41,778 nt of DNA from CAYJEO01 sp964369355 (GTDB lineage Bacteria; Bacillota_I; Bacilli_A; RF39; UBA660). Below are positions 32,512 to 39,308 of this stretch, piece by piece. Each line of letters begins with the position of its first letter. Within the stretch, counting starts at the first letter, position 1. The notes beneath the pieces were generated by a model, which saw nothing but the letters and a program-made list of their open reading frames with translations, did no database searches and had not been told where the DNA came from. The translations under genes were made by a program, and so were the position numbers. The stretch covers positions 1 to 41,778 of the forward strand of contig CAYJEO010000007.1 in assembly GCA_964369355.1 (NCBI GenBank), written 5' to 3'.

Positions 32512-33225
32512 TCACTCCATATATTGATAATTAATAATACTCATTATAAATAATGGAACTGTTTCAGCTCGCATTATTCTACTACCTAAAGTAGCCTTTA
32601 TAAAACCTGAGTTTACTAATAATTGTTCTTCTTTATCTGATAGTCCACCTTCTGGTCCTATCACTAATAATATCTTATCACAATTTTTATTGTTATTCAA
32701 AGTGTTTTTTATCGAATTTTGCTTCTCTGTTGTGCTACATACTATTTTTAAGGCATTAATAGTTTCTAATTCTTTTAACTTTTTAACTGGTAAAATCTCT
32801 GGTATTTTTGTTCGCTTTGATTGCTCAGCAGCTTCCTTACAAATTTTAGTCCAGCGTTGTAATTTTTTTTCTTCTTTCTTAAAATCTATTTTAATTACAC
32901 TGCGTTCTGTAATTATTGGAATAAATTTATCGACTCCAAGCTCTGTTGCTTTTTGGAAAATGTAGTCTAATTTTTGTTCTTTTAATAGTGGTATAGCAAG
33001 TATTATTTCAGTAGGTAATGATACCTCATTTATACCTTCTTTTTCTATTTTAAATTTTATTTCATTATTTACATTCTCTATACAACATATATACACTTTT
33101 TCTTCGTAAACTATTTCTAATTTTTCTTTTTCTTTTTGTCTCATAACTTTAGTAATATGAAATATATCATCTTTATCTAAAAATAAATATTCTGCTTCTT
33201 TTTTATTTGAAAAATATCTTTGCAT
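32512..33225 (-). CDS. rsmE: 16S rRNA m3U1498 methyltransferase RsmE
   Basis: This 237-residue SPOUT-class methyltransferase has an N-terminal PUA-like domain and the C-terminal knot with LLVIGPEGGLSDKEEQLL and GSRIMRAETVPL, which binds S-adenosylmethionine. It methylates U1498 of 16S rRNA. SD GGAGG precedes the ATG. It lies 9 bases after uvrC and overlaps the SD of the next gene, so they are one transcript. Confidence 0.95.
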   Translation of the reverse strand: MQRYFSNKKEAEYLFLDKDDIFHITKVMRQKEKEKLEIVYEEKVYICCIENVNNEIKFKIEKEGINEVSLPTEIILAIPLLKEQKLDYIFQKATELGVDKFIPIITERSVIKIDFKKEEKKLQRWTKICKEAAEQSKRTKIPEILPVKKLKELETINALKIVCSTTEKQNSIKNTLNNNKNCDKILLVIGPEGGLSDKEEQLLVNSGFIKATLGSRIMRAETVPLFIMSIINYQYME

Positions 33226-33234
33226 AAATACCTC

Positions 33235-35010
33235 CTATTTATAGTTTTTTAAAAACTCATATAAATTAAAAGCTACTTCTTTTGGTAGTATTTCTTCTAA
33301 TTGTTTTATTGTCAATTCTTTTAATTTTGTTATTGTTTTGTACTTTTTTAATAATTCTTCTTTCCTTTTAGAACCTACTCCTACTACATTATCTAATACA
33401 CTTTCTAAAGACCCTTTACTTCTTAATTGTTTATGATAATTAATAGTAAAGTTATGTACTTCATCTTGCATTCTTTCTAAATAGTAAAATATATTATCTG
33501 TTTTATTTATTTTTATTTCTTCTAAAGGATTATTCGCTAGTAAGCATTCAGTAGTATGTTTTTTATCCTTTTTTAAACCTACTACAGGAATATTTAAGTT
33601 AAGTTGATTAATTACTTCTCTTGCTATATTAATCTGCCCTATACCACCGTCTACTATAATTAAATCAGGTCTTTCTAATTTATCTTTTAATACTTTAAAA
33701 TATCTTCTATATATTACTTCTCTCATCGTTCCATAATCATCATTTTTATCTATGCTTATTTTAAATTTACGATAATCATTTTTAGATGGCTTTCCATTTT
33801 TAAAAACAACCATCCCTGATACATTAAAACTTCCGAATAAATTTGAATTATCAAATATTTCTATTCTATCTAATTTTTTTAAATTTAAAATATTTTTTAA
33901 TTGTTCATTAGCCTCTATTGTTTTATCTTCATCTTTTTTAATTAGTTCGAATTTCTCTTCTAAGTTAATAAAAGCATTATCATTTGCCATTTCTATTATT
34001 TTTTTCTTTTCACCTTTTATAGGAGCTTTAACACTTATTTTGAAATAATCTTCTAAAAGATTTGTATCTACTATATCAGGTGCTAATATTTCTTTTGGTA
34101 GTATTATATCTTTTTGATAAAATTTAGCGATATAACGGGTTAATTCTTCTTCTATTTCATCTATTAAAGGAAATATAGTGGAATGTCTTTCAATTATTTT
34201 TCCGTTTCTTACAAAAAATACTTGCACTGCCATATAACCTTTTTTAACTGCATAACCAAATATATCACGATCTACTAAATCTTTTATTTCTACTGTTTGT
34301 TTAGTTAAAGTAATATTAATTTGTTCTAATAGTTCTTTTAATTCTAATGCTTTTTCAAAGTTAAGTTTATCACTTTCTTCTTGCATTTCATTATTTATAC
34401 GTTCTGCTATAAATTTAGCATCACCTTTTAAAAATCTAATTATTTCCTCTTCCATATTTTTAATTGTTTGAGGTTGAATTTCAAATGCACAATAGCCTAA
34501 GCATTGTTTTATATGGTAGTATAAACATGGTTTTTTTTGATAAGTTCTACACTTTCTTAAAGGATATATCCTATTAAGTAAATTAACAGTGTTTCTAGCG
34601 GCTGTTGTGTTAGGATAAGGTCCAAATAGTCTATTAGTGTTTTTTTTCTTATTTATGCTTCTAACTACAGTTAATCTAGGCACTAATTCTTTAGTTAATT
34701 CAATATATGGATATGTTTTATCATCTCTAAATAATATATTATATTTAGGGTCATGTTTCTTTATTAAGTTGAGTTCTAAAATTAAAGATTCAGTTTCACT
34801 CGCTACAACTACATATTCAAAGTCAGTTATTTCAGACACTAATTTAGCTGTTTTTCCTGTGTGCTGATTTCTAAAGTATGATGTCACTCTATTTTTTAAT
34901 TTTTTAGCTTTACCTACATAAATGATTATTCCATCACTATTTTTCATTAAATAGCATCCGGGTTTATTTGGTAGTAAACTTAATTTTTTATTTATGGCAT
35001 CCTGTATCAC
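33235..35010 (-). CDS. uvrC: Excinuclease ABC subunit C
   Basis: This 591-residue repair nuclease has an N-terminal GIY-YIG domain (about 12-90, with PGCYLMKN and IIYVGKAKKLKNRV), a cysteine-containing linker, a UVR motif (about 205-240), the C-terminal RNase H-like endonuclease domain (DLIIVDGGIGQI), and a terminal HhH (GVGSKRKEELLKKY). It cuts on both sides of lesions with UvrA/UvrB, not seen here. The start is GTG, 6 nt after the SD AAGGGGG, overlapping the YgjV-like gene by 23 bases. Confidence 0.96.
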   Translation of the reverse strand: MIQDAINKKLSLLPNKPGCYLMKNSDGIIIYVGKAKKLKNRVTSYFRNQHTGKTAKLVSEITDFEYVVVASETESLILELNLIKKHDPKYNILFRDDKTYPYIELTKELVPRLTVVRSINKKKNTNRLFGPYPNTTAARNTVNLLNRIYPLRKCRTYQKKPCLYYHIKQCLGYCAFEIQPQTIKNMEEEIIRFLKGDAKFIAERINNEMQEESDKLNFEKALELKELLEQINITLTKQTVEIKDLVDRDIFGYAVKKGYMAVQVFFVRNGKIIERHSTIFPLIDEIEEELTRYIAKFYQKDIILPKEILAPDIVDTNLLEDYFKISVKAPIKGEKKKIIEMANDNAFINLEEKFELIKKDEDKTIEANEQLKNILNLKKLDRIEIFDNSNLFGSFNVSGMVVFKNGKPSKNDYRKFKISIDKNDDYGTMREVIYRRYFKVLKDKLERPDLIIVDGGIGQINIAREVINQLNLNIPVVGLKKDKKHTTECLLANNPLEEIKINKTDNIFYYLERMQDEVHNFTINYHKQLRSKGSLESVLDNVVGVGSKRKEELLKKYKTITKLKELTIKQLEEILPKEVAFNLYEFLKNYK

Positions 35011-35497
35011 TTAAATCCCCCTTTAACACTATTAAATTAGATATAATCATTATTGTTTCATTAAATATACCTATATATGATTTTGAATAAAAGTTATACA
35101 CTATCCATAATAATGAACATAGAATAAAACTTTGAACTATAGATTTTTTATTTCCATAAAAAGAAGTTATTGTATATATTAAAACTGCTAATATAGGTAA
35201 TAAACTAATTAGTCCATCATATATCAAAATACCAATTATTGTATATACTAGAACAAATAGTATGAAAGTAATATTACTACTTAATATTTTATATTTATCT
35301 TTATAAGAAAATATTGCTGATCTAATAATATTTACAATACTTATTATAGTCCCTGATAAGGCATTTAAATAGTAATAGTGAACTGTATAAAATATATGAG
35401 CAAATATTTGCAAAAATAAAATCTTTCTTTTCTTTTTTAACCAAAAAGATGATATTAAAAATAAAAAACCTATAAATCCTAAAAGTTGTATAAACAC
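34988..35497 (-). CDS. YgjV-like membrane protein
   Basis: This is a protein of about 169 residues with six hydrophobic spans and the YgjV family opening (a first span with LLGFIGFLFLISSFWLKKKR and then IFAHIFYTVHYYYLNA). Members are found across bacteria without known function. The upstream GTG (35506) lies in the SD (AGGTGAT); the GTG at 35497, 6 nt further, fits better. It overlaps uvrC and heads the uvrC-rsmE-acidic protein unit. Confidence 0.78.
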   Translation of the reverse strand: MFIQLLGFIGFLFLISSFWLKKKRKILFLQIFAHIFYTVHYYYLNALSGTIISIVNIIRSAIFSYKDKYKILSSNITFILFVLVYTIIGILIYDGLISLLPILAVLIYTITSFYGNKKSIVQSFILCSLLWIVYNFYSKSYIGIFNETIMIISNLIVLKGDLSDTGCHK

Positions 35498-35528
35498 ATA
35501 AATCACCTATTAAAATTATAACATAATG

Positions 35529-35557
35529 CAAAAAAAAAATATACCTAAGTATATTTT
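35529..35557 (-). terminator. Intrinsic terminator of rpsB-tsf
   Basis: The stem AAAATATAC/GTATATTTT with a run of nine T on the minus strand follows the tsf stop. Confidence 0.75.
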
Positions 35558-35564
35558 AATTTTA

Positions 35565-36440
35565 TTAGTTAGCCATTTGTTTTGCTACTTCTTCAGCAAA
35601 GTTTTCTTCTTTTTTCTCGATGCCTTCACCAACTACAAAACGGATCATAGTAGTAATTTCTCCACCATTTTGTTTTACGTATTCAGCAACTGTTTCTTTG
35701 TTTACAGCTTTAATGAATACTTGGTTTTCTAAACAAACATCTTCATAATATTTTTTAACTTTACCAACTAAGATTCCTTCGATTCTATCTGCAGGTTTAC
35801 CTTCGTTTAATAATTGTTCTTTGATTATTTCTTTTTCTTTTTCTAAAACATCTGTTGGAACATCTGCTGATTTAACATATGTTGGTTGCATAGCAGCCGA
35901 ATGCATAGAAATTTCTTTTGCTACTTCTTCGCTTGCATCTTTAACTACAGTTAATACTGCAATTCTTCCACCCATATGAATGTAAGAACCAAATGATTCA
36001 TTATCTTCTTTAGCAAATTTAGTAAATCTTCTTAAAGATAATTTTTCTCCAATTTTAGCTGTTTTATTAATAATTAAGTTTTCTACTGTATCACCATCAA
36101 CTGTTAACGCTAACGCTTCTTCTACTGTAGTAACATCACTATTAATTAATACATTTAAGATTGAATCTACCATTTGTGTAAATTCTTCGTTTTTAGCAAC
36201 GAAATCTGTTTCAGAGTTAACTTCTAAAATAACAGCGTTATTACCTTCAACTAATACTGCAGCCATACCTTCAGCAGCAATACGATCAGATTTTTTAGCA
36301 GCTTTAGAAATTCCTTTTTCTCTTAACCAAGTCATTGCTTCTTCTAAGTTACCATTGTTAGCTTCTAATGCTTTTTTACAATCAAGCATTCCAGCTCCAG
36401 ACATTTCTCTTAAGTCTTTAATTAAACTAGCATTTATCAT
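35565..36440 (-). CDS. tsf: Elongation factor Ts
   Basis: This 291-residue exchange factor regenerates EF-Tu-GTP. It has the N-terminal UBA-like domain (LIKDLREMSGAGMLDCKKAL), the TDFVAKNEEF motif, and the C-terminal dimer region. Visible SD AAGGAG. It is the second gene after rpsB, the universal arrangement. Confidence 0.97.
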   Translation of the reverse strand: MINASLIKDLREMSGAGMLDCKKALEANNGNLEEAMTWLREKGISKAAKKSDRIAAEGMAAVLVEGNNAVILEVNSETDFVAKNEEFTQMVDSILNVLINSDVTTVEEALALTVDGDTVENLIINKTAKIGEKLSLRRFTKFAKEDNESFGSYIHMGGRIAVLTVVKDASEEVAKEISMHSAAMQPTYVKSADVPTDVLEKEKEIIKEQLLNEGKPADRIEGILVGKVKKYYEDVCLENQVFIKAVNKETVAEYVKQNGGEITTMIRFVVGEGIEKKEENFAEEVAKQMAN

Positions 36441-36461
36441 AATAATCTCCTTTTAAAATTA

Positions 36462-36485
36462 AAGATGATTTTTAAAAATCATCTT
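36462..36485. repeat. Perfect 24-bp palindrome between rpsB and tsf
   Basis: AAGATGATTTTT followed by AAAAATCATCTT is a perfect inverted repeat in the 52-base gap between rpsB and tsf. The tail on the transcript (TTAATTTT) is a weak U tract, so partial termination or RNA processing is possible. Confidence 0.7.
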
Positions 36486-36492
36486 AATATAT

Positions 36493-37521
36493 TTATTTTA
36501 AAGCATCTAATAATTCTGCTTTTTTCATTGTAGAACTACCTTCAACTTTTTTATCTTTTGCCATAACACGTAATTCTGAAACTGTTAATTTTGTTAAATC
36601 TTGGGCTTCTTTTTTAACTTCTTTAGTTTCTACTGCTTTTGGAGCTTCTTTAACTTCAGCTCTTGCAGGTCTATCTTCACGTTTTACAAATTCTCTTTTT
36701 TGAAATGGTTTAAAATCTCTTCTATTGTTTCTGAAATCTCTTCTTGGTCTTTCATCTCTACGTTTAACTGATTCAACTGCTTTTTGCATAATATCTTGAT
36801 CATCAGTTTTAGTAGCTACTGTTACGTAATCTACAACTTTACCACCGTTTGCTTCAACGATAGCATTAGCCATAACACCTGAAATTAATTTAACAGCTCT
36901 AACTGCATCATCGTTTGCAGGGATTACATAATCAACCATATCTGGATCACAGTTAGTATCTACGATACCAAATACTGGGATTTTTAATTTTCTAGCTTCT
37001 CTAATAGCGATATCTTCTTTTGAAGGATCTACTATAAATAACGCTGCTGGTAATTTATGCATAGCACGAATACCTTCTAATAAAGTATTTAATTTGTCGT
37101 ATTCTTTTTTAAGTCCGAAAACTTCTTTTTTAGGTAATACTTCAAACGTACCATCTTTTTCCATTCTTTCGATTTCTTCTAATCTTTTAATTCTTTTTCT
37201 AATTGTACGGAAGTTAGTTAAAGTTCCCCCTAACCATCTTTCTGTAATATAGTAAGACTCAGATCTTAAAGCCTCAGTTTTGCAAGCTTCTTGAGCTTGT
37301 TTTCTTGTACCTACGAAAAGTACTTTTCCACCATTACTAGCTATTTTATTTAAAGCTGCGTATGCTTCTTCAATTTTTTTAGCTGTTTTTTGTAAATCAA
37401 TAATATAAATTCCATCTCTTGCTGTGAAAATATATTCTTTCATTTTAGGATTCCATCTTTTAGTTTGATGACCAAAGTGAACTCCTGCTTCTAATAAATA
37501 ATTCATTGACACTACTGCCAT
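36493..37521 (-). CDS. rpsB: Ribosomal protein S2 with Rho_N/SAP-like C-terminal extension
   Basis: This 342-residue protein has a normal S2 core of about 235 residues (LLEAGVHFGHQTKRWNPKM start, ERWLGGTLTNF, PAALFIVDP, GIVDTNCDPD). After it comes an extra 100 residues: an arginine/aspartate/asparagine-rich linker (about 255-290, RRDFRNNRRDF), an Ala/Lys/Glu segment, and a terminal helical motif LTKLTVSELRVMAKDKKVEG...KKAELLDAL, which resembles the Rho N-terminal/SAP fold that binds nucleic acids. Typical S2 is about 240-260 residues. The reading frame ends in a normal stop before the palindrome. SD AGGAGGAA precedes the ATG. Confidence 0.95.
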   Translation of the reverse strand: MAVVSMNYLLEAGVHFGHQTKRWNPKMKEYIFTARDGIYIIDLQKTAKKIEEAYAALNKIASNGGKVLFVGTRKQAQEACKTEALRSESYYITERWLGGTLTNFRTIRKRIKRLEEIERMEKDGTFEVLPKKEVFGLKKEYDKLNTLLEGIRAMHKLPAALFIVDPSKEDIAIREARKLKIPVFGIVDTNCDPDMVDYVIPANDDAVRAVKLISGVMANAIVEANGGKVVDYVTVATKTDDQDIMQKAVESVKRRDERPRRDFRNNRRDFKPFQKREFVKREDRPARAEVKEAPKAVETKEVKKEAQDLTKLTVSELRVMAKDKKVEGSSTMKKAELLDALK

Positions 37522-37534
37522 ATTTCATTCCTCC

Positions 37535-37615
37535 TTTTGTTTGTTTCCTCTGATTTATCAACTTTTTGCACCACCTATTTAGGCACTAGGCACAAAAATC
37601 AAAATCATGTGTTTT
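37535..37615 (-). promoter_or_regulatory. Candidate rpsB leader
   Basis: The untranslated region before rpsB contains GTGCCTAGTGCCTAAATAGG and TGGTGCA, able to form a stem; it is more GC-rich than its surroundings. Bacillota rpsB genes often carry an autoregulatory leader, so this may be one. The match to a named Rfam leader is not certain. Confidence 0.4.
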
Positions 37616-37627
37616 GAAGCCATAATA

Positions 37628-37656
37628 ATAATACCATATATCATATGTTTTTACAA
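37628..37656 (-). promoter_or_regulatory. Sigma-A promoter of rpsB-tsf
   Basis: -35 TTGTAA (37656..37651), a 17-nt spacer and -10 TATTAT (37633..37628) on the minus strand, after the slipin terminator. Confidence 0.65.
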
Positions 37657-37678
37657 CTGTTTTTATCTTTAAATATAA

Positions 37679-37707
37679 GAAAAATATAGAAATTAATCTA
37701 TATTTTT
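37679..37707 (-). terminator. Intrinsic terminator of the slipin gene
   Basis: The stem AAAATATAGA/TCTATATTTT with a TTTTTCTTAT tail on the minus strand lies 15 bases after the slipin stop. Confidence 0.65.
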
Positions 37708-37721
37708 AAAATGTGCAATTT

Positions 37722-38462
37722 TTATTTTTTCATGTCATTAAAAGTTTCAAATGCTCTTAATACTTCAAGCGGTAGTGCAAACACTACTGTATTAGATTGA
37801 TCACTACTTAAATCATTTAAAGTTGCCAATGTTCTTAAATGTAATGCTCCAGGAGCTGCAGACATAGTAGTTGCTGCTGTTGCTAAATTATTAGCTGCTT
37901 CTACTTCACCTGCTGCTTTAGTAATAACAGCTGCTTTTTCTCTTTCAGCTTCTGCTACTTTAGCAATAACTCTTTTCATCTCTTCTGGTAATGCAATGTC
38001 TTTTAGTTCAACATTTTCAACTTTAACTCCCCAAGGATCTGTTTCTTGATCTATAATAGTACAGATTTTACTCGATAAAGTTTCTCTTTCTGTAAGTAAT
38101 TGATCAAGTGTTACTGCCCCAACAATATTACGCATTGTTGTTTGTGCTAATTGTCCTACTGCATAATAGTAATTTTCAACTTCACAAATTGCTTTTGCTG
38201 AATCAAATATTTTATAGTAAATTACAGCATTGATTTTAATAGATACGTTATCTTTAGTAATTGCTTCTTGTTCAGGAACATCTACTGCTTTTGTACGGAT
38301 ATCTACTTTGTTACAAAATTGGAATATTGGAAATACTAATCTCCAACCTGGTTCTAGTATTCTTGAAAATTTACCTAGAGTAAATAATACTCCTCTTTCG
38401 TATTCGTTAATTTGTTTAATTGATAAAACTAAAATGACTAAAATTATAATAATATATCCCAT
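37722..38462 (-). CDS. Slipin/stomatin-type SPFH protein
   Basis: This 246-residue SPFH/band-7 protein has an N-terminal membrane segment (2-14), then INEYERGVLFTLGKFSRILEPGWRLVFPIF, VDIRTKAVDVPEQEAITKDNVSI, the VTLDQLLTERETL region and a coiled Glu/Ala-rich helix (AKVAEAEREKAAVITKAAGE). This is the bacterial stomatin-like slipin group, often with an NfeD partner, which is not here. It assembles on membranes; precise role unknown. Good SD (AGGAGG) and its own promoter. Confidence 0.93.
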   Translation of the reverse strand: MGYIIIILVILVLSIKQINEYERGVLFTLGKFSRILEPGWRLVFPIFQFCNKVDIRTKAVDVPEQEAITKDNVSIKINAVIYYKIFDSAKAICEVENYYYAVGQLAQTTMRNIVGAVTLDQLLTERETLSSKICTIIDQETDPWGVKVENVELKDIALPEEMKRVIAKVAEAEREKAAVITKAAGEVEAANNLATAATTMSAAPGALHLRTLATLNDLSSDQSNTVVFALPLEVLRAFETFNDMKK

Positions 38463-38480
38463 ATAATACCTCCTATAATA

Positions 38481-38509
38481 ATTATAGTATTAATATTAAA
38501 AAAAATCAA
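38481..38509 (-). promoter_or_regulatory. Sigma-A promoter of the slipin gene
   Basis: -35 TTGATT (38509..38504), a 17-nt spacer and perfect TATAAT (38486..38481) on the minus strand precede the SD AGGAGG. Confidence 0.65.
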
Positions 38510-38511
38510 AT

Positions 38512-38535
38512 AAAAAAATCACATTTAAGTGATTT
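38512..38535 (-). terminator. Intrinsic terminator of the tRNA unit
   Basis: The stem AAATCAC/GTGATTT with a TTTTTTT tail on the minus strand follows the tRNA-Leu gene. Confidence 0.75.
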
Positions 38536-38548
38536 CCTTTTATAACCT

Positions 38549-38633
38549 TGGTGCGAGCGAAGGGACTTGAACCCCCATGCCGTAAGGCGCTAGATCCTAA
38601 GTCTAGTGCGTCTGCCAATTTCGCCACGCTCGC
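38549..38633 (-). tRNA. tRNA-Leu (TAG anticodon)
   Basis: The 85-nt cloverleaf with encoded CCA has acceptor GCGAGCG/CGCTCGC, anticodon stem CTAGA/TCTAG with loop CTTAGGA (anticodon TAG), a long variable arm (class II, as for Leu) and GGTTCAAGTCC in the T arm. It lies 2 bases after the CAT-anticodon tRNA. Confidence 0.95.
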
Positions 38634-38635
38634 AG

Positions 38636-38712
38636 TGGTGGACCTTGCTGGACTCGAACCAGCGACCGTCCGGTTATGAGCCGGATGCTCTAACCAACTG
38701 AGCTAAAGGTCC
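38636..38712 (-). tRNA. tRNA with CAT anticodon, probably tRNA-Ile2 (lysidine)
   Basis: The 77-nt cloverleaf with encoded CCA has acceptor GGACCTT/AAGGTCC, anticodon stem TCCGG/CCGGA with loop CTCATAA (anticodon CAT), and T arm GCTGGTTCGAGTCCAGC. The GGACCTTTAGCTCAG start is that of the Ile2 tRNA in low-GC Gram-positives (C34 modified to lysidine by TilS) rather than elongator Met, but Met cannot be excluded by eye. Confidence 0.9.
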
Positions 38713-38730
38713 AATAACTTGGACTTTTTA

Positions 38731-38759
38731 ATAATACCATATTTTTTTTGCCTTTGCAA
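38731..38759 (-). promoter_or_regulatory. Sigma-A promoter of the tRNA pair
   Basis: -35 TTGCAA (38759..38754), a 17-nt spacer and -10 TATTAT (38736..38731) on the minus strand lie 19 nt before the first tRNA. Confidence 0.65.
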
Positions 38760-38768
38760 TATTTTATG

Positions 38769-38795
38769 AAAAAAAATAAGAAAAAATTCTTATTT
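38769..38795 (-). terminator. Intrinsic terminator
   Basis: The stem AAATAAGAA/TTCTTATTT with a TTTTTTTT tail on the minus strand contains the TAA of the gene ending at 38790. Confidence 0.75.
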
Positions 38796-39209
38796 ATTGA
38801 TCATATTTAATAAATTTATTTTAAAAATGTCCTTATCACTGTTTTGTTTTGATACCATTACCCCTTTATAAGTAACTAATTCAGACTGATGACCTTCACT
38901 TAAGATGTCTTCTGGTTTTAATGTATCTAGCATAACAATTTTTTCATTTTCATAAACTATATATATTAATTTTATATCACCATGAACTTTAGAAAACATA
39001 ATGTCTGTTGGTAATTTAAGTTCATAAGAATTTGTATTATTACTGGCATTAGTAGAAACTAATTCTCCTAAAAATTTACCCTCTTTGATAGCTGGATAAA
39101 ATTCAAAATAAAGTTTTTTATATGCTAGCATGTTATATTTTTTTAAAGAACGTTCAAGTTTTTTAAATTCGTTTTCGTTTGTATATTCAAAAAAATAAGT
39201 ATTTTTCAT
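38790..39209 (-). CDS. Unknown soluble protein, 139 residues
   Basis: The ATG has SD AGGAGGAA. The protein is soluble, with no signal or span; it mixes beta-like stretches (IKLIYIVYENEKIVMLDTL) and helices. No family or motif recognised. It is a single-gene unit with a strong promoter (TTGACA -35) and its own terminator. Confidence 0.72.
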   Translation of the reverse strand: MKNTYFFEYTNENEFKKLERSLKKYNMLAYKKLYFEFYPAIKEGKFLGELVSTNASNNTNSYELKLPTDIMFSKVHGDIKLIYIVYENEKIVMLDTLKPEDILSEGHQSELVTYKGVMVSKQNSDKDIFKINLLNMINK

Positions 39210-39240
39210 GATTTCCTCCTACTATCTTACACTACTTAAA

Positions 39241-39269
39241 AGTTTAGCATATGTACAATTAAATGTCAA
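39241..39269 (-). promoter_or_regulatory. Sigma-A promoter with consensus -35
   Basis: Perfect -35 TTGACA (39269..39264), a 17-nt spacer and -10 TAAACT (39246..39241) on the minus strand precede the 139-residue gene. Confidence 0.6.
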
Positions 39270-39278
39270 TTGAAGACA

Positions 39279-39308
39279 ATAAAAAAAATGTAAATAAATT
39301 ACATTTTT
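39279..39308 (-). terminator. Intrinsic terminator of the surface-protein unit
   Basis: The stem AAAAATGTAA/TTACATTTTT with a TTTTTTTT tail on the minus strand overlaps the stop of the gene ending at 39307. Confidence 0.8.
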
